Positions 43,536 to 51,926 of a stretch of 64,000 nucleotides of DNA are shown here, one piece after another. Source of the stretch: Bacteroidia bacterium. Lineage in GTDB: Bacteria; Bacteroidota; Bacteroidia; Flavobacteriales; Flavobacteriaceae. The stretch lies in the NCBI GenBank assembly GCA_030429955.1, contig JAUIGO010000012.1, positions 1 to 64,000 of the forward strand. Reading direction: 5' to 3'. Each line of letters starts with the position of its first letter. The first letter of the stretch is position 1. A program made the position numbers and the translations under genes. The notes under the pieces were generated by a model that saw only the letters and a program-made list of their open reading frames with translations, did not search any database and was not told the DNA's origin.

Positions 43536-45737
43536 ATGAATATTGAAGTGAATGATTTAAGAGCAGCACTAAAGCACTATTTTGGGTTTTCAACCTTTAA
43601 GGGGCTGCAAGAACAAGTAATACAAAGTATAGTTTCTGGAAATAACACCTTTGTTATAATGCCAACAGGAGGAGGTAAATCACTATGTTACCAACTTCCT
43701 GCCTTGATGCAAGAAGGCACAGCCATTGTGGTTTCGCCATTAATTGCATTGATGAAAAATCAAGTAGATGCCATAAGAGGTATATCTCAAGAGGAAGGTG
43801 TAGCGCATGTTTTAAACTCATCGTTGAATAAAACAGAAGTAAAGCAAGTAAAGTCAGATATTATTAATGGTATTACCAAGCTACTTTATGTGGCACCAGA
43901 ATCGCTAACCAAAGAAGAAAATGTTGAATTTTTACGTGATGTAAAGATTTCGTTCATGGCTATTGATGAAGCACATTGCATCAGTGAATGGGGACACGAT
44001 TTTAGACCAGAATACAGAAACCTTAGACATATTATTAAACGCATTGGAGATGATATCCCAATGATAGGACTAACTGCTACTGCGACACCCAAGGTACAGG
44101 AAGATATTTTAAAAAACTTGGGAATGAGTGATGCCAACACCTTCAAGGCATCCTTTAACAGGCCTAATTTGTTTTATGAAGTAAGACCTAAAACCAAAAA
44201 TGTAGATGCAGATATTATTCGTTTTGTAAAACAGAACGAAGGAAAATCGGGTATTATATATTGCCTTAGCAGAAAACGTGTAGAAGAATTGGCTCAAGTG
44301 TTGCAAGTTAATGGTATCAAAGCAGTGCCTTATCACGCAGGTTTAGACGCCAAAACCCGAGTGAAGCATCAAGATATGTTTTTAATGGAAGATTGTGATG
44401 TGGTTGTAGCTACTATTGCTTTTGGTATGGGAATAGATAAACCAGACGTTCGTTTTGTAATTCATCATGATATTCCTAAAAGTATTGAAAGTTATTATCA
44501 AGAAACAGGTAGAGCTGGACGAGATGGAGGCGAAGGCCATTGTTTGGCTTATTATTCCTATAAAGATATTGAGAAACTTGAAAAGTTCATGTCTGGAAAA
44601 CCAGTTGCTGAACAAGAAATAGGACATGCTTTATTACAAGAAGTCGTTGCCTTTGCAGAAACTTCCATATCTAGACGAAAATTTATATTGCACTACTTTG
44701 GTGAAGAGTTTGATAATGAAACTGGCGAAGGAGGTGATTTAGATGATAATGTACGCAATCCTAAAAAACAAATTGAAGCCCAAGATCAAGTGGTCACATT
44801 GATTGATGTTGTTGATAAAACCAATGAAAAGTATAAAAGCAAGGATTTGGTTAATGTTATTATTGGCAAGGAAAATGCGTTGATAAACTCACATAGAACC
44901 AATGAACAACCCTATTTTGGAATTGGTAAAGACCATGAAGATAAATACTGGATGGCATTGATTCGTCAAGTTTTAGTTGCTGGATTTTTGAGAAAAGACA
45001 TAGAAACCTATGGTGTTTTAAAAACCACTGAAGCAGGAATGAACTTTGTAAAGCACCCAGAATCGTTTATGATGACTGAAGACCATGTGTTTGATGAGAC
45101 TAATGATGACGGTGTTATAACAGCATCAAAAGGTGGAGGCGCAGTGGCCGACGAAGTCTTAATGAAGATGTTAAAAGATTTACGAAAGCAAAACGCCAAA
45201 AAGCTTGGAGTGCCGCCATTTGTTATTTTTCAGGATCCATCGCTTGAAGATATGTCGCTTAAATACCCAATAACTTTAGATGAATTAAGCAACGTACACG
45301 GTGTAGGAGAAGGCAAAGCCAAAAAGTATGGCAAAGACTTTGTGGCATTAATAGCCAAATATGTTGAAGAAAATGACATAGAACGATTGGATGATTTGAT
45401 TGTGAAATCTACTGGTTCTAATTCTTCACTGAAATTGTATATCATACAAAACATAGACAGAAAGCTGCCTCTAGATGATATTGCTTCTGCCAAAGGCATG
45501 AATATGTCAGACTTTATCAAAGAATTGGAAGCGATAGTTTATTCAGGTACAAAACTGAATATTAATTATTGGATTGATGAAGTATTAGATGAAGACCAGC
45601 AAGAAGAAATCCATGAATATTTTATGGAATCTGAAACCGATAAAATTGAAACTGCCTTAGAAGAATTTGATGGCGATTATGACGATGAAGAACTCCGCTT
45701 GTATCGTATTAAGTTTATCAGTGAAGTGGCTAATTAA
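43536..45737 (+). CDS. recQ: RecQ-family DNA helicase lacking the zinc-binding cysteines
   Basis: A 3'-5' DNA helicase of 733 residues for recombination and repair. Helicase motifs are complete: MPTGGGKSLCYQLPAL, VVSPLIALMKNQV, IDEAHCISEWGHDFR, LTATATP, ATIAFGMGIDKPDVR and SYYQETGRAGRDG. The RQC region follows, but the four zinc cysteines of E. coli RecQ are absent (SISRRKFILHYFGEE, then GEGGDLDDN). An HRDC domain (FVIFQDPSLEDMS, VHGVGEGKAKKYG) and a C-terminal helix-turn-helix region (LPLDDIASAKGMNMSDF) end the protein. An apparent -7 box TAATTTTA lies at 43513-43520. Confidence 0.92.
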   Translation: MNIEVNDLRAALKHYFGFSTFKGLQEQVIQSIVSGNNTFVIMPTGGGKSLCYQLPALMQEGTAIVVSPLIALMKNQVDAIRGISQEEGVAHVLNSSLNKTEVKQVKSDIINGITKLLYVAPESLTKEENVEFLRDVKISFMAIDEAHCISEWGHDFRPEYRNLRHIIKRIGDDIPMIGLTATATPKVQEDILKNLGMSDANTFKASFNRPNLFYEVRPKTKNVDADIIRFVKQNEGKSGIIYCLSRKRVEELAQVLQVNGIKAVPYHAGLDAKTRVKHQDMFLMEDCDVVVATIAFGMGIDKPDVRFVIHHDIPKSIESYYQETGRAGRDGGEGHCLAYYSYKDIEKLEKFMSGKPVAEQEIGHALLQEVVAFAETSISRRKFILHYFGEEFDNETGEGGDLDDNVRNPKKQIEAQDQVVTLIDVVDKTNEKYKSKDLVNVIIGKENALINSHRTNEQPYFGIGKDHEDKYWMALIRQVLVAGFLRKDIETYGVLKTTEAGMNFVKHPESFMMTEDHVFDETNDDGVITASKGGGAVADEVLMKMLKDLRKQNAKKLGVPPFVIFQDPSLEDMSLKYPITLDELSNVHGVGEGKAKKYGKDFVALIAKYVEENDIERLDDLIVKSTGSNSSLKLYIIQNIDRKLPLDDIASAKGMNMSDFIKELEAIVYSGTKLNINYWIDEVLDEDQQEEIHEYFMESETDKIETALEEFDGDYDDEELRLYRIKFISEVAN

Positions 45738-45749
45738 TTTTGCCTAAAA

Positions 45750-45784
45750 CTTCTGACTTCAAGCTTCGGTCTTCAGTCTTCATT
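45750..45784 (+). repeat. Heptamer array CTTCNNN x5
   Basis: CTTC occurs at 45750, 45757, 45764, 45771 and 45778, exactly 7 nt apart. The array starts 12 nt after the recQ stop and ends just before the -7 box of the next gene. Confidence 0.85.
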
Positions 45785-45787
45785 TCT

Positions 45788-45795
45788 TATCTTTG
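45788..45795 (+). promoter_or_regulatory. -7 promoter box of the cyclophilin-FKBP gene
   Basis: TATCTTTG matches TANNTTTG perfectly, 23 nt before ATG 45819. The heptamer array occupies the place of the -33 element; no TTG is visible there. Confidence 0.5.
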
Positions 45796-45818
45796 CACCT
45801 CATAAAAAAAACAATGTA

Positions 45819-46751
45819 ATGCAAGACGGTTTATACGCAAAATTTAACACCTCAAAAGGAGAGATATTAGTTGCTTTAGAGTATATAAAAACACCTGGTA
45901 CAGTAGGTAATTTTGTTGCTTTAGCAGAAGGTAATTTAGAAAATTCAGCAAAACCACAAGGAACACCATATTATGATGGTTTAAAATTTCATAGAGTGAT
46001 TCCGGATTTTATGATTCAAGGTGGTTGCCCTCAAGGAACAGGAACGGGAAATCCTGGATACCAATTTGATGATGAATTTCATACAGATTTAAAACATGAT
46101 GGACCTGGAGTATTATCTATGGCCAATGCTGGACCTGGAACTAATGGTAGCCAGTTTTTCATCACACATATTGAAACCCCTTGGTTAGATAACAATCATA
46201 CAGTATTTGGGAAAGTTCAAGAAGGACAAGATGTGGTTGATGCCATTGCACAAGGTGATACTATTGAGTCATTAGAAATTGTTAGAGTAGGAGCAGAAGC
46301 TGAAAACTTTAATGCTGTTGAAGCCTTTAGAACTTTTGAAGGTTCAAGAGAGAAACGATTAGCTGAGGAAAAGGCTGCTAAAAAAGCCGCATTAGATAAA
46401 ATTGCAGCTGGATTTGAATCGACTGCAAGTGGATTGCGTTACCAAATCATTCAAAAAGGTAATGGTACAAAAGCTGAAAAAGGAAAAACGGTTTCTGTAC
46501 ATTACAAAGGTCAGTTAGCAGATGGAACTGTTTTTGATTCTTCATACAAGCGTAATCAACCTATTGATTTTGGATTAGGTCAAGGACAAGTTATTGCAGG
46601 TTGGGACGAAGGCATCAGTTTATTGAACGTTGGTGATAAAGCGCGTTTTGTCATTCCTAGTGATTTAGGATATGGTTCAAGAGGAGCAGGAGGCGTCATT
46701 CCGCCAGATGCAGCCCTTATATTTGATGTTGAATTGATGGATGTTAAGTAA
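45819..46751 (+). CDS. Dual peptidyl-prolyl isomerase, cyclophilin-FKBP fusion
   Basis: A 310-residue cytoplasmic folding catalyst with two unrelated isomerase domains. Residues 1-150 are cyclophilin: LKFHRVIPDFMIQGG carries the catalytic arginine, followed by GPGVLSMANAGPGTNGSQFFIT and LDNNHTVFGKV. A charged linker follows (EGSREKRLAEEKAAKKAALDK). Residues 205-310 are FKBP: VSVHYKGQLADGTVFDSS, VIAGWDEGISLLNVGDKARF, GYGSRGAGGVIPPDAALIFDVEL. No signal peptide is present. Such fusions are known from Flavobacterium and apicomplexan parasites. Confidence 0.94.
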   Translation: MQDGLYAKFNTSKGEILVALEYIKTPGTVGNFVALAEGNLENSAKPQGTPYYDGLKFHRVIPDFMIQGGCPQGTGTGNPGYQFDDEFHTDLKHDGPGVLSMANAGPGTNGSQFFITHIETPWLDNNHTVFGKVQEGQDVVDAIAQGDTIESLEIVRVGAEAENFNAVEAFRTFEGSREKRLAEEKAAKKAALDKIAAGFESTASGLRYQIIQKGNGTKAEKGKTVSVHYKGQLADGTVFDSSYKRNQPIDFGLGQGQVIAGWDEGISLLNVGDKARFVIPSDLGYGSRGAGGVIPPDAALIFDVELMDVK

Positions 46752-46754
46752 GCA

Positions 46755-46779
46755 GAGAACCAATTTTTGATTTCAAAAA
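46755..46779 (+). repeat. 25-nt direct repeat, copy 1 (hairpin-forming)
   Basis: GAGAACCAATTTTTGATTTC plus five A's, repeated exactly at 46840-46864. CAATTTTTGA pairs with TCAAAAATTG in this copy, so it may act as a terminator for the preceding gene. Confidence 0.88.
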
Positions 46780-46839
46780 TTGTGTGAATCGCTTATCCTG
46801 AGACAGGTCGAAGGATCTTAAGAGCTTTAAATCATTCAT
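46780..46839 (+). repeat. Spacer with a short imperfect palindrome
   Basis: ATCCTGAGACAGGTCGAAGGAT contains ATCCT/AGGAT ends. It resembles a short dispersed sequence (CCTGAGCGAAGTCGAAGGAT) that I remember from Bacteroidetes intergenic regions. Confidence 0.45.
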
Positions 46840-46864
46840 GAGAACCAATTTTTGATTTCAAAAA
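46840..46864 (+). repeat. 25-nt direct repeat, copy 2
   Basis: Identical to 46755-46779. Here the sequence runs on into A's, so the stem is only 7 bp (TTTTTGA/TCAAAAA). Confidence 0.88.
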
Positions 46865-46885
46865 AAAAATGTAACAAATAGTTTT

Positions 46886-46917
46886 AAAAAAGTCTCATTG
46901 ATAGTGAGACTTTTTTT
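46886..46917 (+). terminator. Intrinsic terminator
   Basis: AGTCTCA (46891-46897) pairs with TGAGACT (46905-46911) around a 7-nt loop. A's precede and T's follow, which extends the stem and gives a T-run. It lies downstream of the isomerase gene and before the TPR lipoprotein gene. Confidence 0.82.
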
Positions 46918-46950
46918 GTTTATATTATTGTTCAAAATCAAATCTATTAT

Positions 46951-47652
46951 ATGATTATGAAAACTGTAGTTCTATTATTGTCTGTTTTTTTAGTTTTTAG
47001 CTGTTCTAATTCTGTCACTTATTCAGATGAGCATATCCAACAAACCTCAGGACGTTATTTGTATGGAGCTGATGAAGTATTTGAGGTTTATTATGAAAAT
47101 AATGATTTGTTTCTTTCATGGAGAAATGTAAAAAAGATCAAGCCTGTCATCATTGATGAAAATACTTTCTTTGTGGCAGACATGTATAAAAAACTTCGCT
47201 TTGTAGAAAAACCAGGAACCAATCAACTTTATTTATCTGTGGTAGATCCTGAGAACGAAAACAAAATTACTTATGATTATTTAAAATTATCAGATTCGGT
47301 TTATATTCCAAGTGAGCATTTGGCCAAAGGGAATTTTAACAAAGCCTTAGAAGGTTATTTGTCTATAAAAGAACAAGAGGATACTGATTATTTGATTGAT
47401 GAAGGCGACCTAAACAGACTTGGCTATAATTATTTAAGAGAGAAAGATTATCCAAATGCTATTGAGGTTTTTAAAATGAATGTGGCTCTTTATCCTGAAA
47501 GCGATAATGTGTATGACAGCCTAGCTGATGGCTATTTGAGAAGTGGTGATAGTGCGCAAGCTTTCACCAATTATAAAAAAGCTTTAGAACTTAATAAGGA
47601 TAATAAAAGGGCAAAAAAGTATACTGAAGACTATAATAAACAAATAGATTAA
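46951..47652 (+). CDS. TPR-containing lipoprotein
   Basis: A 233-residue lipoprotein with the lipobox LVFSC (about C18). Residues 20-115 are a beta-rich, unassigned region (RYLYGADEVFEVYYENN, LFLSWRN). Residues 118-230 hold about three tetratricopeptide repeats (AKGNFNKALEGYLSIK; LREKDYPNAIEVFKMNVALYPES; LRSGDSAQAFTNYKKALELNKDN). The arrangement resembles the C-terminus of flavobacterial serine-hydrolase-like proteins; here it stands alone. Role unknown, probably protein-protein contacts in the envelope. Confidence 0.75.
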   Translation: MIMKTVVLLLSVFLVFSCSNSVTYSDEHIQQTSGRYLYGADEVFEVYYENNDLFLSWRNVKKIKPVIIDENTFFVADMYKKLRFVEKPGTNQLYLSVVDPENENKITYDYLKLSDSVYIPSEHLAKGNFNKALEGYLSIKEQEDTDYLIDEGDLNRLGYNYLREKDYPNAIEVFKMNVALYPESDNVYDSLADGYLRSGDSAQAFTNYKKALELNKDNKRAKKYTEDYNKQID

Positions 47653-47715
47653 TGTTTTAAGGTTTTTGCTAATTATCTTTTGATGTATTTGTAAATAATA
47701 AAGTTAACTACTCGT

Positions 47716-47723
47716 TATATTTG
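47716..47723 (+). promoter_or_regulatory. -7 promoter box next to the yfiT-like start codon
   Basis: TATATTTG matches TANNTTTG perfectly and ends 4 nt before ATG 47728. A TTG lies at 47689-47691, spacing 24. The transcript would start at or very near the A of ATG. Confidence 0.5.
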
Positions 47724-47727
47724 TGAT

Positions 47728-48273
47728 ATGACAACTCAAGAATTAGAGCAACTTAAATATCCAATAGGAAAGTTTGACTGTCCTCAAGATATTTCAAAAG
47801 GACATATTGAAAATTGGATTTCAGTTTTAGAGCGTTTCCCAGATCGATTAGAAAAGTTAGTAAGCAACTTGTCAGGCACTCAATTGGACACACCATATCG
47901 GCCAGAGGGTTGGACAGTGAGGCAAGTGGTGCATCATGTTTCCGACAGTCATCATCATAGTTATATCCGATTTAAATGGGCTTTGACTGAAGATAAACCA
48001 GTTATTAAATACTATTACGAACAGCTTTGGGCAGAATTAGCAGATGCAAAAACGGCTCCAATACAAATGTCATTAAATCATTTAAAAGCTGTGCATTATA
48101 AATTGGTGTATTTATTGAAATCGTTAAATGATGAACAACTTAACCGAAGCTTTATTCATCCTGAACATAATAACGAAGTATTGTTAAAACAAAATATTGG
48201 TATTTACGCTTGGCACAGTAACCATCATTATGCGCATATTGAAAATTTATTGAAGCGTAAAGGCTGGTTATAA
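47728..48273 (+). CDS. DinB-fold protein, bacillithiol-transferase (YfiT) type
   Basis: A 181-residue four-helix metal protein. The N-terminus YPIGKFDCPQDIS and the histidines of RQVVHHVSDSHHHSYIRFK and GIYAWHSNHHYAHI fit the YfiT/BstA branch of the DinB superfamily, where three histidines bind the metal. Relatives in Firmicutes conjugate bacillithiol to electrophiles; some flavobacteria also make bacillithiol, but this gene alone does not show it. It converges with the GNAT gene, the two ends overlapping by 6 nt. Confidence 0.85.
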   Translation: MTTQELEQLKYPIGKFDCPQDISKGHIENWISVLERFPDRLEKLVSNLSGTQLDTPYRPEGWTVRQVVHHVSDSHHHSYIRFKWALTEDKPVIKYYYEQLWAELADAKTAPIQMSLNHLKAVHYKLVYLLKSLNDEQLNRSFIHPEHNNEVLLKQNIGIYAWHSNHHYAHIENLLKRKGWL

Positions 48274-48717
48274 TTGCTTTTCAAAGCAAATACTATTTTC
48301 CACACCTTGATATTGCCCATAGTTTGGAATGATTTGATACTTGCATTTTTTGTATAGTGCAATCGCTTCAACTTGTTTTTTGCCAGTTTCCAAAACACAA
48401 TTTTTATAACCTAAATCAGCAGCCCAAGTTTCTAATTCCTTTAGAATTTTTGTAGCAATTCCTAATCCTCGAGCACTTTCAGGTACGAACATGCGTTTGA
48501 CTTCCATAGCTGATTTATCAAAAGGTTTTATGGCACCACAACCAATGGCTTGTTCATTTTTATAGGCAACAATAACATAGTTGAGGTTGGTGATGCTATT
48601 GAATTGATGGTAGAAGGCATGATCTTCGCCATCTTTAATGGCGAGTTCAGCATCCAATAAACGCACAAGTTGTATGAAATCTTCGTTTGTGGAGTTTGTT
48701 CTAATCAGTTGTACCAT
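48268..48717 (-). CDS. GNAT-family N-acetyltransferase
   Basis: A protein of about 149 residues. MEVKRMFVPESARGLGIATKILKELETWA holds the acetyl-CoA pyrophosphate loop (RGLGIA), preceded by the strand NYVIVAYKNEQAIGCGAI and followed by CVLETGKKQVEAIALYKKCKY. ATG 48717 is preferred because longer forms overlap the MFS gene more and add no family residues. The substrate is unknown; relatives acetylate amino acids or small amines. Confidence 0.85.
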   Translation of the reverse strand: MVQLIRTNSTNEDFIQLVRLLDAELAIKDGEDHAFYHQFNSITNLNYVIVAYKNEQAIGCGAIKPFDKSAMEVKRMFVPESARGLGIATKILKELETWAADLGYKNCVLETGKKQVEAIALYKKCKYQIIPNYGQYQGVENSICFEKQL

Positions 48718-48730
48718 AGACTGAATACAT

Positions 48731-49954
48731 TTAATTTGATTTTTGTTTTTTTCTAAGTGCAACATAAGCCAAAATGGTACTTATTACCATTAAAATAGAG
48801 GCTAAAATGAAGGGAGCTCCTGCAAACTCAATGGTTGCATCTTTATTGGTGAAATAAAAGAAAACACCTGTCATTAAAGGAGGTCCAACTATAGCGGAAG
48901 CACTCATAACACTGGTTAATGTTCCTTGAATTTCACCTTGTTCGTTAGCTGGTACTTGATTGGAAATAATAGCTTGAAAGGCTGGTCCAGCAATTCCACC
49001 TAAACAATATGGAATTAAAAAGACGAACATCATCCAGCTTTCAGTGGCAATCCCAAATAAAAGCATACCAGCACTATATAAAGCCATACCAACATAGATA
49101 CTTTTTTCATTGCCTAAAATAGGATTAACCCATCGTATCAGTACGCCTTGTACCAAACCAACCAATAAACCAACTGCTCCTAAGGAGAGTCCAACCATTT
49201 TTTCATCCCAATTGAATTGGTACATGGTAAAATAACTCCAGTTGCTTTGAATGGCATGAGAAGCGGTGTACAAAATAAAAACAGCCAACACCAAACCAAT
49301 TAATGCAGGATATTTTTTTAGATGTGTAAAACTACCTATAGGATTGGCTCTTTTAATATCAAAGTCTCTTCGGTTTTCTTTCGGAAGTGATTCAGGTAAA
49401 ATAAAATAACCATATAAAAAGTTAAGCATGCATAAAATAGCTGTGGCATAAAACGGAACTCTTGAACCATATTGACCTAATAAGCCACCAATGACTGGAC
49501 CAATGATGAACCCTAAACCAAATGCAGCACCAATAAGACCAAAATTCTTGGCTCTGTTTTCAGGTGTGCTAATATCTGCAATGTAAGCACTTGCTGTAGT
49601 AATACTAGCTCCAGTGATCCCTGCAATAATTCTACCAATAAACAACCAAGTTATGGTTGGTGAAAATGCGAGTAGGAGATAATCTAATGAAAACCCGAAA
49701 AGGGATACTAAAATGATAGGTCGACGACCAAATTTATCACTCAGATTTCCAATTATTGGAGCAAAAATAAATTGCACAATGGCATAAGCAAAGGTGAGCC
49801 ATCCACCAACTTTTGCGGCTTCACTTAAATCACCTTGAATGAGTTCTTCAATGAGTGCTGGAATGACAGGAATGATGATTCCCCAACCAATAACATCAAC
49901 AAGCATGGTGATGAATATAAACCCAAGGGCTGCTTGCTTTTTGTCTCGTTTCAT
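48731..49954 (-). CDS. MFS transporter, TCR/Tet-like
   Basis: A 407-residue major-facilitator protein with 12 membrane helices. [19 protein letters not shown] is MFS motif A between helices 2 and 3. [49 protein letters not shown] is motif C and its surroundings as in TetA-like drug:H+ antiporters. Sugar or drug efflux is the likely role; tetracycline resistance cannot be claimed from this. Confidence 0.88.
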   Translation of the reverse strand: MKRDKKQAALGFIFITMLVDVIGWGIIIPVIPALIEELIQGDLSEAAKVGGWLTFAYAIVQFIFAPIIGNLSDKFGRRPIILVSLFGFSLDYLLLAFSPTITWLFIGRIIAGITGASITTASAYIADISTPENRAKNFGLIGAAFGLGFIIGPVIGGLLGQYGSRVPFYATAILCMLNFLYGYFILPESLPKENRRDFDIKRANPIGSFTHLKKYPALIGLVLAVFILYTASHAIQSNWSYFTMYQFNWDEKMVGLSLGAVGLLVGLVQGVLIRWVNPILGNEKSIYVGMALYSAGMLLFGIATESWMMFVFLIPYCLGGIAGPAFQAIISNQVPANEQGEIQGTLTSVMSASAIVGPPLMTGVFFYFTNKDATIEFAGAPFILASILMVISTILAYVALRKKQKSN

Positions 49955-50000
49955 TTTGGTATTGTAAGCTACAAATTAAGTGAAAAGTTGTGTATGATTC

Positions 50001-50558
50001 TTATTCTTTCCACTTAATATTACAACCAATGCTTGGTTTTTGTGGTTTAGTATTTTCGGTGTTGTTCAATAGGCACTCCAAGGCATGTCTTAAATCATTT
50101 CCAGTTACAGGAATGCTGTTTCCTGGTCGAGAATCGTCTAACTGACCACGATAAACCAATTTTAAATGGGCATTAAATACATATAAATCTGGAGTGCAAG
50201 CTGCATCATAAGCCTTAGCGATGTCTTGAGATTCGTCATATAAATAAGGGAAAGGATAGTTGTTACTCAAAGCATGAGTCTTCATCTTATCTGGAGCATC
50301 TTGTGGATACTTAATAGCATCATTACTGGAAATAGCAATAAAATTGATACCTTCTTTTTGATAATGAGTAGCTATGGCTACCAGAGCTTCGTTAACATGA
50401 ATCACAAAAGGACAGTGGTTGCAGATGAACATAATCACAGTTCCATTGTCACCTTTGCTTTTTTGTAAGTTAACAAGTTGGTTGTCAATAGTGTTTGTTA
50501 ATTCGAAGTTTGGTGCAACAGTACCAAGAGGTAACATATTGGAAGGTGTTTGTGCCAA
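50001..50558 (-). CDS. Thioredoxin-fold redoxin (AhpC/TSA-like), no signal peptide
   Basis: A 185-residue protein: LGTVAPNFELTNTIDNQ, VIMFICNHCPFVIHVNEALV, GINFIAISSNDAIKYPQDAPDKM, and CTPDLYVFNAHLKLVYRGQLDD. The CNHC motif and following cis-proline region (ACTPDL) define a redox-active thioredoxin fold of the thiol-disulfide type. It lacks a signal peptide, so it works in the cytoplasm, perhaps as a peroxiredoxin-like reductase. A perfect -7 box lies 23 nt upstream. Confidence 0.87.
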   Translation of the reverse strand: MAQTPSNMLPLGTVAPNFELTNTIDNQLVNLQKSKGDNGTVIMFICNHCPFVIHVNEALVAIATHYQKEGINFIAISSNDAIKYPQDAPDKMKTHALSNNYPFPYLYDESQDIAKAYDAACTPDLYVFNAHLKLVYRGQLDDSRPGNSIPVTGNDLRHALECLLNNTENTKPQKPSIGCNIKWKE

Positions 50559-50581
50559 AATGAGAAATTTTTAAATTCAAT

Positions 50582-50589
50582 CAAAAATA
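50582..50589 (-). promoter_or_regulatory. -7 promoter box of the redoxin gene
   Basis: The minus-strand sequence TATTTTTG is a perfect TANNTTTG match 23 nt before the start codon at 50558. No clear -33 TTG was found. Confidence 0.45.
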
Positions 50590-50662
50590 AAGAATCGAAA
50601 GCAGAACCTTTTATTATTAATTAAAATTTATATATTCAACTTCAAACTAACTAATATTATAA

Positions 50663-50998
50663 ATGAGTACAACTATAAACTTTGAAGATTTTACAAAGGT
50701 AGATTTACGTATTGGAACCATTATTGAGGTTGATGATTTTCCGAAGGCTAGACATCCAGCCTATCAACTAACCATTGACTTTGGAGATTTAGGCATCAAA
50801 AAATCTTCGGCACAAATCACAACCATTTACACTAAAGAAGAACTTTTAGGTAGGCAAATTATTGCTACCATTAATTTTCCTAAGAAACAAATAGCCAATT
50901 TTATGAGCGAGTGTTTGGTAATGGGAGCTGTTGATGGGAAAGACGTTATTTTACTCAAACCTGAACATAAGGTGAAAAACGGTTCAACAGTATCTTAG
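50663..50998 (+). CDS. csaA: CsaA-type tRNA-binding protein
   Basis: A 111-residue OB-fold protein: FTKVDLRIGTIIEVDDFPKARHPAYQLTIDFG, KKSSAQITTIYTKEELLGRQI and FMSECLVMGAV closely follow the CsaA pattern (secretion chaperone and tRNA-binding domain, homodimer). The family is related to the C-terminus of methionyl-tRNA synthetase. It stands 4 nt ahead of the BASS transporter gene, so the two are probably cotranscribed. Confidence 0.93.
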   Translation: MSTTINFEDFTKVDLRIGTIIEVDDFPKARHPAYQLTIDFGDLGIKKSSAQITTIYTKEELLGRQIIATINFPKKQIANFMSECLVMGAVDGKDVILLKPEHKVKNGSTVS

Positions 50999-51002
50999 GT
51001 TT

Positions 51003-51926
51003 ATGGAAGAACTTGATAATGTTCAAATAAATTTTGATAGTAGCGGACTTTGGGTACTGAACATTGCACTTGCAGTTGTTATGTTTGGCGTTGCTTTAGG
51101 GATTAAAATGGACGATTTTAAAAGACTATTTAAACAACCCAAATTGGTTTTAATAGGCGTTTTATCTCAATTTATTTTGTTGCCTTTACTCACCTTTGGT
51201 TTGGTTATTCTCATCAAACCACAACCAAGCATTGCTTTAGGTATGATGATGGTTGCGGCTTGTCCTGGAGGCAATATCTCTAACTTTATGACGCATTTGG
51301 CAAAAGGGAATACGGCTTTGTCTGTAAGCTTAACCGCATTTGCTACCTTTTTGGCTATGTTTATGACACCTTTTAATTTTCAGTTTTATGGAAATTTGTA
51401 TGAACCAACTTCTGAGATTTTAAAAACCGTTGCCATTGCACCTTTAGAGCTAGTGAAAGTTGTGCTAATGATTTTAGGAATACCATTAGTATTAGGTATG
51501 CTTTTGCGACATAAAAATGAAGTATTAGCCATAAAACTTTCTAAGTTATTAAAACCACTATCTATTATTGTATTTGTCGCTATTGTGATTATCGCATTTT
51601 CTAATAATCTGGATATATTTAATGACTACATTCATCATGTCTTGTATATTGGCATTGGGCATAATCTATTGGCTATATTATTAGGCTTCTTTGTAGCTAA
51701 AGGCTTTGGCTTGTCCTTAAAAAATCAGAAAACCTTAGCAATTGAAACTGGAATTCAGAATTCAGGTTTAGGATTGCTGCTTATTTTTACGTTCTTTAAT
51801 GGATTAGGAGGTATGGCTATATTAGCTGCATTTTGGGGAATTTGGCATATTATTTCAGGATTGCTGTTAGCAACCTATTGGTCTAAACAAAAAAGCACAT
51901 CTATTGAAGAAACTTTGGCTGCATAG
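51003..51926 (+). CDS. Bile acid:sodium symporter (BASS) family transporter
   Basis: A 307-residue inner-membrane protein with about nine to ten helices. GIKMDDFKRLFKQPK, MMMVAACPGGNISNFMTHLAKGNTALSVSLTAF and ETGIQNSGLGLLLIFTFF are the two crossover motifs of the family. Bacterial members take up organic anions such as 2-keto acids or pantoate; this one has no assigned substrate. It overlaps the acyltransferase gene by 23 nt. Confidence 0.88.
   Translation: MEELDNVQINFDSSGLWVLNIALAVVMFGVALGIKMDDFKRLFKQPKLVLIGVLSQFILLPLLTFGLVILIKPQPSIALGMMMVAACPGGNISNFMTHLAKGNTALSVSLTAFATFLAMFMTPFNFQFYGNLYEPTSEILKTVAIAPLELVKVVLMILGIPLVLGMLLRHKNEVLAIKLSKLLKPLSIIVFVAIVIIAFSNNLDIFNDYIHHVLYIGIGHNLLAILLGFFVAKGFGLSLKNQKTLAIETGIQNSGLGLLLIFTFFNGLGGMAILAAFWGIWHIISGLLLATYWSKQKSTSIEETLAA

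Noticed and set aside
45230-45520. Minus-strand open frame of 96 codons opposite recQ
   Set aside because: Antisense to the HRDC part of recQ; no supporting motif or promoter.
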